A stretch of 64,000 bases of DNA from Pseudomonas sp. 102515 (GTDB lineage: Bacteria; Pseudomonadota; Gammaproteobacteria; Pseudomonadales; Pseudomonadaceae), in contig NZ_JAVHTY010000004.1 in the NCBI RefSeq assembly GCF_031085165.1, forward strand, positions 1 to 64,000, written 5' to 3'. The position numbers were made by a program, and so were the translations under genes. Positions 11,217 through 20,797 of the stretch are shown piece after piece. The number at the start of each line of letters is the position of its first letter. Position 1 is the first letter of the stretch. The notes beneath the pieces are model-generated. The model made no database searches. It saw only the letters and a list, made by a program, of their open reading frames with translations, and had not been told where the DNA came from.

Positions 11217-12572
11217 ATGCACATCCACATCCTCGGTATCTGCGGCACCTTCATGGGGTCGCTCGCGGTGCTGGCCAAGGAAGCCGGCCATCGCGTGACC
11301 GGCTCCGACGCCAACGTCTATCCGCCCATGAGCACCCAGCTGGAGGCCCAGGGCATCGAGCTGACCCAGGGCTACGATCCGGCCCAGCTCGATCCGGCGC
11401 CGGACCTGGTGGTGATCGGCAATGCCCTGTCGCGGGGCAATCCGGCGGTGGAATACGTGCTGGACCAGGGCCTGCCCTATGTCTCCGGTCCCCAGTGGCT
11501 GGCCGAGCACGTCCTGCAGGGTCGCTGGGTGCTGGCGGTCGCCGGGACCCACGGCAAGACCACCACCACCAGCATGCTGGCCTGGGTGCTGGAGCATGCC
11601 GGCATGAGCCCGGGCTTTCTCATCGGCGGGGTGCCGCAGAATTTCGGCATCTCGGCGCGGCTGGGCGGCACGCCCTTCTTCGTGGTGGAAGCCGACGAAT
11701 ACGACAGCGCCTTCTTCGACAAGAGATCCAAGTTCGTCCACTACCGACCGCGAACCACCATCCTCAACAACCTGGAATACGATCACGCGGACATCTTCCC
11801 GGATCTGGCGGCCATCGAACGGCAATTCCATCATCTGGTGCGGACTATCCCCGGCAGCGGCCTGATCATCCATCCCACCGCCGAGACGGCCCTGGCGCGG
11901 GTGTTGGAGATGGGCTGCTGGACCCCGGTGCAGACCACCGGCGACGGTGGCCAGTGGCAGGCGCGCCTGCTGGCCGAGGACGGCTCGCGCTTCGAGGTGC
12001 TGTTCGACGGCGAGGTGCAGGGCACGGTGAACTGGGGGCTGACCGGCCAGCACAACGTGGCCAATGCCCTGGCCACCCTGGCCGCGGCCCGTCACGTCGG
12101 CGTGGTGCCCGGCCTGGGCGTGGCCGCCCTGAGCGAATTCCGCAGCGTGAAGCGGCGCATGGAGAAGGTCGCCGAGGTGTGCGGCGTGACCGTCTACGAC
12201 GACTTCGCCCACCATCCCACCGCCATCGCCACCACCCTGCAGGGGCTGCGCGCCCGGGTCGGTAGCCAGCGGATCATCGCCGTCATCGAGCCGCGCTCCA
12301 ATTCCATGAAGCTGGGCGCCCACCGTGACGGGCTGCCGGACAGCGTCACCGGCGCTGACAGCGTCGTCTGGTACGCCCCGCCGAATCTGGGCTGGGACCT
12401 GGCCGGGACGGCCGAGGCCTGCGCCGTACCGGCGGTGGTCTGCGATTCCCTGGAGGCCATCATCGAGCGGGTCCAGGCCGAGCTGGACGGCCCCACCCAC
12501 GTGGTGATCATGAGCAACGGCGGTTTCGGCGGCCTGCACGGCAAGCTGGCCGCCGCCCTGGAGCAGGCATGA
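11217..12572 (+). CDS. mpl: UDP-MurNAc:L-Ala-gamma-D-Glu-meso-DAP ligase
   Basis: A 451-aa Mur-ligase family enzyme of peptidoglycan recycling. It reattaches the recovered tripeptide L-Ala-D-Glu-mDAP to UDP-MurNAc using ATP. Seen: N-terminal Rossmann motif [17 protein letters not shown] loop [31 protein letters not shown], and the C-terminal [12 protein letters not shown] and [10 protein letters not shown] blocks that separate Mpl from MurC. I start at the ATG at 11217, preceded by GGAG; the longer frame is not conserved. It overlaps ubiX by four bases (ATGA), as in other pseudomonads. Confidence 0.96.
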   Translation: MHIHILGICGTFMGSLAVLAKEAGHRVTGSDANVYPPMSTQLEAQGIELTQGYDPAQLDPAPDLVVIGNALSRGNPAVEYVLDQGLPYVSGPQWLAEHVLQGRWVLAVAGTHGKTTTTSMLAWVLEHAGMSPGFLIGGVPQNFGISARLGGTPFFVVEADEYDSAFFDKRSKFVHYRPRTTILNNLEYDHADIFPDLAAIERQFHHLVRTIPGSGLIIHPTAETALARVLEMGCWTPVQTTGDGGQWQARLLAEDGSRFEVLFDGEVQGTVNWGLTGQHNVANALATLAAARHVGVVPGLGVAALSEFRSVKRRMEKVAEVCGVTVYDDFAHHPTAIATTLQGLRARVGSQRIIAVIEPRSNSMKLGAHRDGLPDSVTGADSVVWYAPPNLGWDLAGTAEACAVPAVVCDSLEAIIERVQAELDGPTHVVIMSNGGFGGLHGKLAAALEQA

Positions 12573-13204
12573 TGGCCGGCCCGGAACGCATCACCCTGGC
12601 GCTGACCGGCGCCTCCGGCTCCCAGTACGGCCTGCGCCTGCTGGACTGCCTGGTGCAGGAGGAGCGCGAGGTGCACTTCCTCATCTCCAAGGCCGCGCAA
12701 CTGGTGATGGCCACCGAGACGGACGTGGTGCTACCACCCAAGCCCCAGGCCATGCAGGCCTTTCTCACCGAATACACCGGCGCGGCGCCGGGCCAGGTGC
12801 GGGTGTTCGGCCAGAGCGACTGGATGGCCCCACCGGCGTCCGGCTCCAGCGCCCCGGCGGCCATGGTGGTCTGCCCCTGTTCCACCGGTACCCTGTCGGC
12901 CATCGCCACCGGCGCCAGCAACAACCTCATCGAACGCGCCGCCGACGTGGCGCTCAAGGAGCGGCGGCAACTGGTGCTGGTACCGCGCGAGTCGCCGTTT
13001 TCCAGCATCCACCTGGAAAACATGCTCAAGCTGTCCAACCTGGGCGTGACCATCCTGCCGGCCTCGCCCGGCTTCTACCACCAGCCGCAGACCCTCGATG
13101 ACCTGGTGGACTTCGTGGTGGCGCGCATCCTCAACACCCTGGGCATTCCCCAGGACATGCTGCCGCGCTGGGGCGAACATCACCTGTCCGGCAATGATGA
13201 CTAG
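12569..13204 (+). CDS. ubiX: Flavin prenyltransferase
   Basis: A 211-aa UbiX. It joins a dimethylallyl group to FMN to make prenylated FMN, the cofactor of the UbiD decarboxylase in ubiquinone synthesis. Motifs: [15 protein letters not shown] at the N-terminus, [36 protein letters not shown], and PASPGFYH. Two consecutive ATGs (12569 and 12572) are possible starts. Translation is probably coupled to mpl through the 4-base overlap. Confidence 0.96.
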   Translation: MMAGPERITLALTGASGSQYGLRLLDCLVQEEREVHFLISKAAQLVMATETDVVLPPKPQAMQAFLTEYTGAAPGQVRVFGQSDWMAPPASGSSAPAAMVVCPCSTGTLSAIATGASNNLIERAADVALKERRQLVLVPRESPFSSIHLENMLKLSNLGVTILPASPGFYHQPQTLDDLVDFVVARILNTLGIPQDMLPRWGEHHLSGNDD

Positions 13205-13493
13205 GGCGGTGCGCCTCGGTCTGCTGCTGACGGCCGTGCTGGTCCTCGGCGGCTGCGCCACGGCGCGCACCCTGGACGCCGCCAAGCCCGGCGCGCCGGT
13301 GGTCTATGCCGGTACCCGGCTGGATCTCTACGCCCTGCAGGGTGGCTGCTGCGCCCAGGAGCGCTTCGGCGCCGAGGCACCGGCCTGGGCGGTGCTGGAC
13401 CTGCCCGCCAGCGCCCTGCTCGACACCCTGTTGCTGCCGCTGTCCCTGCCCGCCGCCATCGGTGGGCGGGGCAGCGTGCGCGGCGGCCTCTAG
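13197..13493 (+). CDS. YceK/YidQ family lipoprotein
   Basis: A 98-aa predicted lipoprotein with a short signal ending in VLGGC (lipobox cysteine at about residue 20). The mature part has the DUF1375/YceK features [12 protein letters not shown] and [22 protein letters not shown]. The start overlaps the end of ubiX by 8 bases; an adjacent in-frame ATG at 13194 is equally possible. It is the third gene of the mpl-ubiX operon. Function unknown; an outer-membrane lipoprotein is most likely. Confidence 0.85.
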   Translation: MTRAVRLGLLLTAVLVLGGCATARTLDAAKPGAPVVYAGTRLDLYALQGGCCAQERFGAEAPAWAVLDLPASALLDTLLLPLSLPAAIGGRGSVRGGL

Positions 13494-13523
13494 GCTTTAT
13501 CTGAAAAGTGCCTGCGCTCGGTG

Positions 13524-13629
13524 ATGCTGCGTTAAAAATCAGCTGGAATGCCAGCCCAGGCGGAATGCCTATTTACCCTTTGTAAACTCGAGCGCGAGCC
13601 CGGTCCGCCTCCTCGCTGATTTTTGCCTT
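13524..13629. repeat. Intergenic repeat, copy B, between converging genes
   Basis: A shorter relative of the element at 9181-9297. It has clear terminal inverted repeats (AAAAATCAGC and GCTGATTTTT) and the shared core TTTACCCTTTGTAAACTCGAG. It sits between converging genes, as copy A does. Confidence 0.7.
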
Positions 13630-13664
13630 GCCTGACCTTCGCTCGGCTACCTTTCAAACAAACC

Positions 13665-15068
13665 CTAGAACGCCTTCAGCAACTCGCCGAGCCTGGCCAT
13701 GGCCGCCTCGCTGCGGGCGTCCCAGGGATGGCCGCAATTGAGTCTGATGCAGTGGCGAAAGCCCTGCTGCGCGGAAAAGATCGGCCCCGGCGCCAGGCTG
13801 ATGCCCTCGGCCAGGGCCTGGCGATAGAGCGCCAGGCTGTCCACCCGCCTGGGCAATTCGAACCAGAGAAAGTAACCGCCCTGGGGCCGGCTGACGTGGG
13901 TGTCGGCGGGGAAGTAGCGCCGCGCCGCCGCCAGCATGGCCTGCCGCTGGCGGTCGAGACTCAGGCGCAGGCGGCGCAGATGGCGATCGTAGCCACCGTG
14001 CTGCAGATAGTCGGCCAGGGCGGCCTGGGCCGGCATCGAGGGGGTGATGGTGGTCATCAGCCGCAACCGCGCGACAGCGCCGGCCTGGCGTCCGGCGGCG
14101 ATCCAGCCGATGCGATAGCCGGGCGCCAGGCACTTGGAAAAGGAGCCGCAGTGCAGCACCAGGCCGTCGCGGTCGAAGCGCTTGACCGGGCGGTGCGGTT
14201 CGCTGCCGCTGTAGAGTTCGGCATAGACGTCGTCTTCCAGCAGCGGGACCTGATGGCGTTGCAGCAGGGCATAGAGGCGCTGCTGGCCGCGGTCGTCGAG
14301 ACTGACCCCGGTGGGATTCTGCAGGCCGCTCATGAACCAGCAGGCCTTGATCGGCAGGCGGTTCAGGACCTCTTCCAGGGCATCCAGGTTCAGCCCGCGC
14401 TCGGCATCGACGGGAATCTCCACCGCCTTGAGCTGCAGTCGCTCCAGCACCTGCAGGCTGGCGTAGAAGGCCGGGCTTTCCACCGCCACCAGATCGCCGG
14501 GACGGGTCAGGCTCTGCAGGCCCAGGTTGAGGGCTTCCAGGGCGCCGTGGGTGATCACCAGTTCTTCGCCAACTTCCGGCATGCCGGCCAGGCCGTAGCG
14601 CCGGGCGATCTGCCGCCGCAGTTCGGGATGGCCCGGGGTGACGTAGGCGGTGAGGTCCTGGGCGGGCAGGTCGCGCAGGCCGTGGGCCATGCTGCGGGCC
14701 AGGCGCGCCAGGGGAAAGAGATCGGGACTGGGAAAGGCCGAGCCGAAGGGCACGATGTCCAGGTCCTGCAGCGACTGCAGCACCGAATAGACCAGGTCGC
14801 TCACCGCGACTTCGGTGCCCTCCAGGGGCGCCAGTACTGGCGCTGCATCCCGCGCCTGCGCCGGTTCGCGGACGAAATAGCCGGACCGCTCGCGGGCCTC
14901 GATCAGGCCACGACTCTCCAGTAGGTAATAGGCCTGGAACACCGTGGAGGGACTGATGCCGTGGGTCTGGCTGGCGCTGCGCACCGATGGCAGGCGTTCC
15001 CCGGGGGCGAGGACGCCGCGGGTCATCAGGGTGGCGAGCTGGTCGGCGAATCTTTCGTAGCGCTTCAT
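13665..15068 (-). CDS. MocR-type GntR regulator with aminotransferase domain
   Basis: A 467-aa fusion of an N-terminal winged helix (about 5-70; PGERLPSVRSASQTHGISPSTVFQAYYLLE) and a fold-type I aminotransferase-like domain. The PLP-binding lysine is Lys312 in GSFSKCLAPGYRIGW; NPTGVS and LLEDDVYAELY are other cofactor-site blocks. MocR proteins use PLP, free or joined to an amino compound, as the signal controlling adjacent genes. The neighbour on the upstream side is a 42-aa membrane protein in divergent orientation, but no obvious PLP-pathway target is seen. Confidence 0.9.
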   Translation of the reverse strand: MKRYERFADQLATLMTRGVLAPGERLPSVRSASQTHGISPSTVFQAYYLLESRGLIEARERSGYFVREPAQARDAAPVLAPLEGTEVAVSDLVYSVLQSLQDLDIVPFGSAFPSPDLFPLARLARSMAHGLRDLPAQDLTAYVTPGHPELRRQIARRYGLAGMPEVGEELVITHGALEALNLGLQSLTRPGDLVAVESPAFYASLQVLERLQLKAVEIPVDAERGLNLDALEEVLNRLPIKACWFMSGLQNPTGVSLDDRGQQRLYALLQRHQVPLLEDDVYAELYSGSEPHRPVKRFDRDGLVLHCGSFSKCLAPGYRIGWIAAGRQAGAVARLRLMTTITPSMPAQAALADYLQHGGYDRHLRRLRLSLDRQRQAMLAAARRYFPADTHVSRPQGGYFLWFELPRRVDSLALYRQALAEGISLAPGPIFSAQQGFRHCIRLNCGHPWDARSEAAMARLGELLKAF

Positions 15069-15213
15069 GCAGGGCCAGGTCAGGGGAGACCGTCACTATA
15101 GCGAGGCACCAGCCATCTGATCCGGTTTTTCGTGCGTCTACCTGCTGCTGTAACGCTGGCGTCCAGGGGCCTAAGCTTTATCCATCCCTTTCTGGCACCC
15201 CTCGGAGGCAGCC

Positions 15214-15342
15214 ATGGACGATGGTATCTTCATGATTCTTTTCGGTGTGCTCGCACTCATCCTGCTCGGCAGCGGCTACTACGCCTGCGTCATGTTGAAC
15301 AAGGATCGTCGCGACGTGGAAAAGAACGATCAGCTGCGCTGA
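15214..15342 (+). CDS. Small membrane protein of 42 aa
   Basis: This short frame starts at an ATG preceded by GGAGG (15205-15209) at good spacing. It encodes MDDGIFMILF, a hydrophobic stretch to about residue 28, and a charged tail NKDRRDVEKNDQLR. That is a single transmembrane helix with an acidic N-terminus and a mixed-charge cytoplasmic end. Its end overlaps the ybaK-like gene on the opposite strand by 13 bases. I do not recognise a family. The strong ribosome site and typical codon use support a real gene. Confidence 0.65.
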   Translation: MDDGIFMILFGVLALILLGSGYYACVMLNKDRRDVEKNDQLR

Positions 15343-15806
15343 TCGCTCAGTTCGCAGACATCCACCCAGCGCGCCTCGCTGAGGGCGGCCAGCCGCTCCG
15401 GAGTGAGGCGCACGCAGCTGTGGATGGCACCTGCGGCCGGTAGCACCTCGTCGAAGGCTTTCAGCGATTCGTCACAATAGACCGGCAGCGCGGTGGCCAG
15501 CCCGAACGGGCAGACGCCGCCCACCGGATGCCCGGTGAGGCCTTCCACGGTGGCGGCATCGAGCAGCTTGGCCTTGCCACCGAAGGCGGCCTTGAGCTTG
15601 CGGTTGTCCAGTCGTGCATCACCGCGAGCGACCAGCAGCAACAGCTGCTCCCCGACCTTGAGTCCCAGGGTCTTGGCGATCCGCCCCGGCTCCACGCCAT
15701 GGGCGGCCGCGGCCAGGGTGACGGTCGCGGTACTGGTGGTGGCCTCGAGGATCTCGAGATCGGGGGCGATGCGGGCAAGGTGCTGGCGGACGGAGTCGAG
15801 GCTCAT
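15330..15806 (-). CDS. YbaK/EbsC family aminoacyl-tRNA deacylase
   Basis: A 158-aa protein of the YbaK/ProX editing-domain family. Family blocks: GVEPGRIAKTLGLKVG, LVARGDARLDNRKLK, the core GHPVGGVCPFGL, and LPVYCDESL. Relatives hydrolyse misacylated Cys- or Ala-tRNA(Pro). I chose the ATG at 15806 (MSLDSVRQHL); the longer frame adds unconserved residues. Single gene; its 3' end overlaps the small membrane-protein gene. Confidence 0.85.
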   Translation of the reverse strand: MSLDSVRQHLARIAPDLEILEATTSTATVTLAAAAHGVEPGRIAKTLGLKVGEQLLLLVARGDARLDNRKLKAAFGGKAKLLDAATVEGLTGHPVGGVCPFGLATALPVYCDESLKAFDEVLPAAGAIHSCVRLTPERLAALSEARWVDVCELSDQRS

Positions 15807-15870
15807 GGGGCTTCCCGTGCAAGGCAAACCCCGACTGTCGGTAATCCGCACCACCCACGTCAAGGCTGAC

Positions 15871-17247
15871 TCAGCACTCCACGAAGGTCACGGCCAGGCC
15901 GCCGCGCGAGGTTTCCTTGTACTTGCTGTGCATGTCCGCGCCGGTTTCCTTCATGGTGCGGATCACCTGGTCGAGGGAGATGAAGTGCTCGCCATCGCCC
16001 CTCAGGGCCATCTGGGCGGCATTGATCGCCTTGACCGCGGCGATGGCGTTGCGCTCGATGCAGGGGACCTGCACCAGCCCGCCGACCGGATCGCAGGTCA
16101 GGCCCAGGTTGTGCTCCAGGCCGATCTCGGCGGCGTTTTCCAGCTGCGCCGGGCTGGCGCCCAGCACCTCGGCCAGACCGGCGGCGGCCATGGCGCAGGC
16201 CGAGCCGACCTCGCCCTGGCAGCCCACCTCGGCACCGGAGATGGAGGCGTTCTTCTTGCACAGGATGCCGACCGCGGCGGCGGCCAGCATGAAGCGCACC
16301 ACATCGTCGTCACAGGCGTCGGGATTGAATTTCATGTAGTACATCAGCACCGCCGGGATGATCCCGGCCGCGCCGTTGGTGGGGGCGGTGACCATGCGCC
16401 CGCCGGCGGCGTTCTCCTCGTTCACCGCCAGGGCGAAGAGGTTGACCCACTCCATGGCGGAGAGGGTGGAGCCGATGACGTTGGGCTTGCCGATGGCCTG
16501 CAGACTCTGGTGCAGGCGGGCGGCGCGGCGGCGCACCTTGAGGCCGCCGGGCAGGATGCCCTCGTTGGCGAGACCGTTCTGCACGCATTCGCGCATCACG
16601 TTCCAGATGCGCAACAGGCCGCTGCGGATCTCTTCCTCGGAGCGCCAGCTCTTTTCGTTGGCCAGCATCAGCTCGGCCACGCCCAGGCCATGGCTGCGGC
16701 ACAGGTGCAGCAGCTCGGCGCCGCTGGAGAAGTCATAGGGCAGTTCGGTGGTGTCGTTGTCCAGCACGCCGCTGGCGGCCTGGGCGGCGTCCACCACGAA
16801 GCCACCGCCGATGGAATAGTAGGTCGCCTCGGCCACCTCGCCGGTGGCGCCAAAGGCGGTCAGGGTCATGGCATTGGGGTGATAGGGCAGGCTCTCTTCC
16901 AGCAGCAGCAGGTCTTCCTGCCAGTCGAAGTGGATCGCCTGGCGCCCGGCCAGCAGCAGCGTGCGTTCGTTGCGCAGGGCTTCGATGCGCGGCTCCACGG
17001 CGGCGGGATCGACGCGATCCGGCCATTCACCCATGAGACCGATCAGGGTGGCGCGGTCGGTGCCGTGGCCGACCCCGGTGGCCGACAGCGAGCCATAGAG
17101 GCGCACCTCGACCCGCTTGACCTGTTCCAGCAGGCCTTCGTCGACCAGGCGCTGGGCGAACAGGGCGCCGGCCCGCATCGGGCCCACGGTATGGGAACTG
17201 GACGGACCCACGCCGATTTTGAACAGGTCGAAGACGCTGATGGCCAT
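15871..17247 (-). CDS. sdaA: L-serine ammonia-lyase (iron-sulfur type)
   Basis: A 458-aa single-chain L-serine dehydratase with the beta domain first ([22 protein letters not shown]) and the alpha domain after. Cysteines in [22 protein letters not shown] and [12 protein letters not shown] are the expected 4Fe-4S ligands. It converts serine to pyruvate and ammonia. I start at the ATG at 17247 (MAISVFDLF), the standard family start. A LysR gene is divergent 126 bp away and probably regulates it. In PAO1 a homologue sits in a glycine-cleavage cluster; here it is not with gcv genes. Confidence 0.95.
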   Translation of the reverse strand: MAISVFDLFKIGVGPSSSHTVGPMRAGALFAQRLVDEGLLEQVKRVEVRLYGSLSATGVGHGTDRATLIGLMGEWPDRVDPAAVEPRIEALRNERTLLLAGRQAIHFDWQEDLLLLEESLPYHPNAMTLTAFGATGEVAEATYYSIGGGFVVDAAQAASGVLDNDTTELPYDFSSGAELLHLCRSHGLGVAELMLANEKSWRSEEEIRSGLLRIWNVMRECVQNGLANEGILPGGLKVRRRAARLHQSLQAIGKPNVIGSTLSAMEWVNLFALAVNEENAAGGRMVTAPTNGAAGIIPAVLMYYMKFNPDACDDDVVRFMLAAAAVGILCKKNASISGAEVGCQGEVGSACAMAAAGLAEVLGASPAQLENAAEIGLEHNLGLTCDPVGGLVQVPCIERNAIAAVKAINAAQMALRGDGEHFISLDQVIRTMKETGADMHSKYKETSRGGLAVTFVEC

Positions 17248-17373
17248 GACGATAATTCCTGATTGAGCTTGAATGGGCGCCAGACAAGCTGTCGGCGGAT
17301 GGCTCATAGTGGTGATAAGCCCTCAGCTCGCACAAACGAAAGCTTCTAAGCGATCCTTTAGCGGAACTCATCG

Positions 17374-18309
17374 ATGAGCCGGATCCTCAACGCCCAAACC
17401 CAGGCCTGGCTGCAGGTCTTCGCCTGCGCCGCTCGGCATCTGTCCTTCACGCGCTGCGCCGAAGAGCTGCATGTGACGCCTGGCGCCATCAGCCAGCAGA
17501 TGCGCCAGCTGGAAGAGCGCCTGGGCTTCAAGCTGTTTCACCGGGTGGCCCGTGGCCTGGAGCTGACCGCCGAAGGCCAGCGCCTGGCGACCACCTTGAA
17601 TCAGGCCTATGGGCTGATCGACGCCGAATTGCGCCGTCTCAATGCCGGCCAGTTCGGCGGCGTGGTGCGCCTCAGGTCGATCCCTTCGTTCCTGGGCAAG
17701 TGGCTGACGCCGCGACTGCCGCGGCTGCAGGCGCGCTTTCCCGACCTGCAACTGCGGCTGGTGGCCGAAGACAGCAGCTGGTCGTTGCGCGAGGGTGAAT
17801 TCGACCTGGCCATCGACCTCAACGACGGCAGCTATCCGGGCCTGGCCTCGACGCCGCTGATGGAGGAAGAGATCTTTCCGGTCTGCGCGCCCAGCCTGCT
17901 GGTGGGGCGACCACCACTGGAGCGGCCGGAGGACCTGGAGTTCTATCCGTTGCTGCACGACATCACCGCCTGGCGCGGCAGCTACGAATACGCCGAGTGG
18001 GAATTCTATCTCGCCAGCATCGGCGCGCCGGCGCTGGATGTACGGCGGGGTCACACCTTCAATCGCAACCACCTGACCATCGAAGCGGCCATCGCCGGCA
18101 TGGGCGTCGCCATCGCCCGTCGCGCCCTGATCACCGACGAACTGGCCCGTGGTGTACTGGTGGTGCCGCCCTTCGGGCGTTCGGTGCCGGCGCACAAGAG
18201 GTACATGCTGCTCTATGCTCAGGGCGCCCTGGCCGATCCCCGCCTGCGCGCCCTGCACGACTGGCTGGTGCAGGAAGTCGACCAGATGGTGTTGGCGCAA
18301 CCGACGTAG
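17374..18309 (+). CDS. LysR family regulator (GcvA-like) divergent to sdaA
   Basis: A 311-aa LysR protein. The winged helix-turn-helix is near residues 20-60 (HLSFTRCAEELHVTPGAISQQMRQLEERLG), followed by the substrate-binding region with GVVRLRSIPSFLGKWLTPRLP. The ERLGFKLFHRVARGLELTAEG arrangement is the GcvA/DsdC subgroup. Being divergent to sdaA across a short 126-bp region, it most likely responds to serine or a related amino acid and controls sdaA. It converges with the Rossmann-fold gene at 18508. Confidence 0.88.
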   Translation: MSRILNAQTQAWLQVFACAARHLSFTRCAEELHVTPGAISQQMRQLEERLGFKLFHRVARGLELTAEGQRLATTLNQAYGLIDAELRRLNAGQFGGVVRLRSIPSFLGKWLTPRLPRLQARFPDLQLRLVAEDSSWSLREGEFDLAIDLNDGSYPGLASTPLMEEEIFPVCAPSLLVGRPPLERPEDLEFYPLLHDITAWRGSYEYAEWEFYLASIGAPALDVRRGHTFNRNHLTIEAAIAGMGVAIARRALITDELARGVLVVPPFGRSVPAHKRYMLLYAQGALADPRLRALHDWLVQEVDQMVLAQPT

Positions 18310-18369
18310 GAGCCACTGTCGGATCGCGACCAGGGTGGCCTGCCGATGCGGCCGATCCTGGAATCCGGC

Positions 18370-18465
18370 GTAGGTTGGGTTGAGCGCAGCGACGCCCAAC
18401 AGCGTTTGCCTCGGCACCGGCGAGGTTGGGCTTCGACGATGGAGCCGTCTCAGCCCAACCTATGG
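18370..18465. repeat. Dispersed-repeat element TAGGTTGGG...CCCAACCTA
   Basis: The region holds GTAGGTTGGGTTGAGCGCAGCGACGCCCAAC, a motif resembling repeats found in many proteobacteria, and a second arm. AGGTTGGGCT (18423-18432) pairs with AGCCCAACCT (18452-18461), and TAGGTTGGG at 18371 can pair with CCCAACCTA at 18454. It lies between converging genes. Confidence 0.65.
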
Positions 18466-18507
18466 TTGATTGCGGCCAGAAGGCTGCTCCTGCGAGCGAC
18501 CAAGCCT

Positions 18508-19149
18508 TCAACGCCCCAGCTTGCGCAGCTCGTCCGACTCCACTACCCGCACGCCCTTGCCTTCTTCCAGGGCCAGGCGCCACAGCGCGCGGGCCAGGAC
18601 GGCGGCTTCGATGCCATGCCACTTGCCGGGCAGCCACTGCGACAAGGGGGCGGCCAGGCGCTCGCCGAGGCGCTCTTCCTGGCGCTGGCCGATCAGCAGC
18701 GACGGCCGCGCCAGGGTCAGTTGCGTCCAGCCCTGGGCGCGCAGGGCTTCTTCCAGCTCGCCCTTGACCTTGTTGTAGAAGATCGAGGACTGGGAGTCGG
18801 CGCCGATGGCGCTGACCACGATGTAGTGGCGGGCACCCAGTTCCAGGGCGCGCTGCCCGACCGCCAGGGGCAGCCCGTAATCCACGGCGCGAAAGGCGGC
18901 TTCGGAGCCGGCCTGCTTCATGGTGGTGCCCAGGCAGCAGAAGGCCACGTCCAGCGGGCCTTCCAGGGTCGGCAGCAGGCTGTTGAGATCACCCACCGGA
19001 TTGTCCAGCCGGGCGTGTTCCGCCAGCGGACGGCGCGTCGGTGCCAGCACCCGCGGGACCGTCGGCTCGTTGAGGAGGCGGTCGAGCAGGTGTTCGCCGG
19101 TCAGGCCAGTGGCGCCGGCGATGAGGGCATGCTGAGGCGTCAGGTACAC
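18508..19149 (-). CDS. NAD(P)H-binding Rossmann protein (atypical SDR)
   Basis: A 213-aa protein with an N-terminal dinucleotide motif [19 protein letters not shown] and the later blocks [23 protein letters not shown] and [18 protein letters not shown]. The pattern matches NAD(P)H-binding, HTATIP2/YwnB-like atypical SDRs. These bind NADPH, but many lack the full catalytic triad and have regulatory or unknown roles. No substrate can be assigned. It lies 88 bp from the MORN-C13 peptidase gene on the same strand, so co-transcription is possible. Confidence 0.8.
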   Translation of the reverse strand: MYLTPQHALIAGATGLTGEHLLDRLLNEPTVPRVLAPTRRPLAEHARLDNPVGDLNSLLPTLEGPLDVAFCCLGTTMKQAGSEAAFRAVDYGLPLAVGQRALELGARHYIVVSAIGADSQSSIFYNKVKGELEEALRAQGWTQLTLARPSLLIGQRQEERLGERLAAPLSQWLPGKWHGIEAAVLARALWRLALEEGKGVRVVESDELRKLGR

Positions 19150-19237
19150 GGGGCTCTCCTTGTAGCGGCGACCGCTGATGTCAGGTTGGACCTCGGACGT
19201 TCCGGTTGTTCGTCAAAGCCTTGGTCAAAGACGGCAC

Positions 19238-20776
19238 TCAGCGACTCGCGCGCCAGGCGCGCCATTTCTGCAGGACGGCGGGCGGCGCCCACAGCTGGGG
19301 CTCGGACGGATCGAAGCCTTCGGTCTTCTCCCGCACCGACACGGTGTCGCGGGCGCGCTGGAAGGCCTGCTCGGGGTCGTCGGTATGCTGGAAGGCCTCG
19401 GCGAACAGGGCGCGGCCGAAATAGGTGAAGTCGGCTTCGTCGGTGCAGCCGAAGGAGGTGCGATCGGCCTTGGACGCGGTCATCACCAGGGTGTGGTCGT
19501 CCTGCAGTTGCGGGATGAAGCCGCCACTGTAGCAGCTGGAGACGATGATCAGCTTGTCGCGGCCGCGCAGGGGCGCGAGCAGGCGGCCGAGCTCCGCCGC
19601 CGGCAGGCTGGAAAGATCCAGGCCCGGCTGGGAGAGCACCAGCTGATGGTCGGCCGAGCCGTGGCTGGTCAGGTAGATGAGGATCAGGTCCTCCGGCCCG
19701 GTGCGTTGCGCCAGGGTCTGCAGGCTCTGGTAGAGATTCTCGCGGGTGGCCAGCGGATGGTCACTGCGGATGTCCTTGGCGTTGATCAGGTGAACGACGT
19801 CGCGAGCGCCCCAGGTGGTGGTCAGGAAGTTGGCCACGTAGTTGGCTTCGCGCTGGAACACGCCCTGGCCACCGTCACCGGCCAGGACCAGGCCATAGAG
19901 TTCGGTGGCGGGGGTGGACGCCGGGATCTGCTGCAATTCCTGGTCGAGCACCTTGCCCTGATCGAGCAGCGCGCGTTCCAGGGGATCGGCGATGTACTGG
20001 CCCTGGTCGTCGCGGATACGCTTGCCGCCCTCCCAGAGCCCCCGTTCCACCTGGCCGTCGGCGCGGGTCAGGATGCCCATGCCGGCATAGACGCCGTCGG
20101 CGAAGTTGCCGCGATAGACACTGCCGTCGCTATTGGTGAGCACGCCCTGGCCGTCGAACTTCCAGTTGCGGAAGGCACCGCGGTACTGGCTGCTGTCGCT
20201 GCCGACGAATTCGCCGTTGCCGGTCAGCTCGCCGCCACTGAAGCGCCCGCGCCAGAGATCGCCGCCGGCGCTGCGATAGACGCCGGCCCCTTCGAACTGG
20301 TCGTCGACGAATTCGCCGTCATAGCGATCGCCGCCCGGTTCCTGCCACTGGCCGACGCCGTTGAGATGGCCGTCGTTGAAGGTGCCGATGGTCTGGGTGC
20401 CGTCGCTGTCGAGCTTGGAACCCTGGCCCTGCATGCGGCCGTTGACGAAGCTGCCGTGGTATTCCCAGCCGCTGCTGCTGATCAGGTTGCCCTGGCCATG
20501 GTAGAGACCGCGGCGAAAGGTGCCCTGGTAGTAGGTGCCGTCGGCGAATTGCTGCTCGCCGGGACCCTCGGCCAGCCCGTCCTTGAAGCGGCCCTTGAGC
20601 CAGTTGCCATTGGGCCATTCGATGCGTCCGCTGCCATTGAGCAGGCCGCTGACGATCTCGCCGGTATAGACCCCGCCATCGGGCAGTCTCACGCTGCTCG
20701 CGTTGGGCGCCGCCTGGACAGCGCAAGCCGCCAGCAACAGCGCGGCGAGGGCGAGACGGGGCAGGAGGGCGCTCAT
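19238..20776 (-). CDS. MORN-repeat protein with C13-like cysteine peptidase domain
   Basis: A 512-aa exported protein. A signal peptide runs to about residue 22; LAAC at 15-18 could be a lipobox, or cleavage may occur after VQA. Residues 37-250 are about nine 23-residue MORN repeats (pattern Y-x-G-x-F-x-x-G-x-x-x-G-x-G). The C-terminal half is a legumain/caspase-like peptidase of family C13, with the likely catalytic histidine at 372 (YLTSHGSADH) and cysteine at 415 (VSSCYSGGF). It starts 21 bases beyond the stop of the AhpA/YtjB gene on the same strand, so the two may be co-transcribed. Target and location are unknown; an envelope protease with a membrane- or polymer-binding MORN arm is a reasonable guess. 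Confidence 0.83.
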   Translation of the reverse strand: MSALLPRLALAALLLAACAVQAAPNASSVRLPDGGVYTGEIVSGLLNGSGRIEWPNGNWLKGRFKDGLAEGPGEQQFADGTYYQGTFRRGLYHGQGNLISSSGWEYHGSFVNGRMQGQGSKLDSDGTQTIGTFNDGHLNGVGQWQEPGGDRYDGEFVDDQFEGAGVYRSAGGDLWRGRFSGGELTGNGEFVGSDSSQYRGAFRNWKFDGQGVLTNSDGSVYRGNFADGVYAGMGILTRADGQVERGLWEGGKRIRDDQGQYIADPLERALLDQGKVLDQELQQIPASTPATELYGLVLAGDGGQGVFQREANYVANFLTTTWGARDVVHLINAKDIRSDHPLATRENLYQSLQTLAQRTGPEDLILIYLTSHGSADHQLVLSQPGLDLSSLPAAELGRLLAPLRGRDKLIIVSSCYSGGFIPQLQDDHTLVMTASKADRTSFGCTDEADFTYFGRALFAEAFQHTDDPEQAFQRARDTVSVREKTEGFDPSEPQLWAPPAVLQKWRAWRASR

Positions 20777-20797
20777 AGGTGGGGTCGGGCAGGCGCT

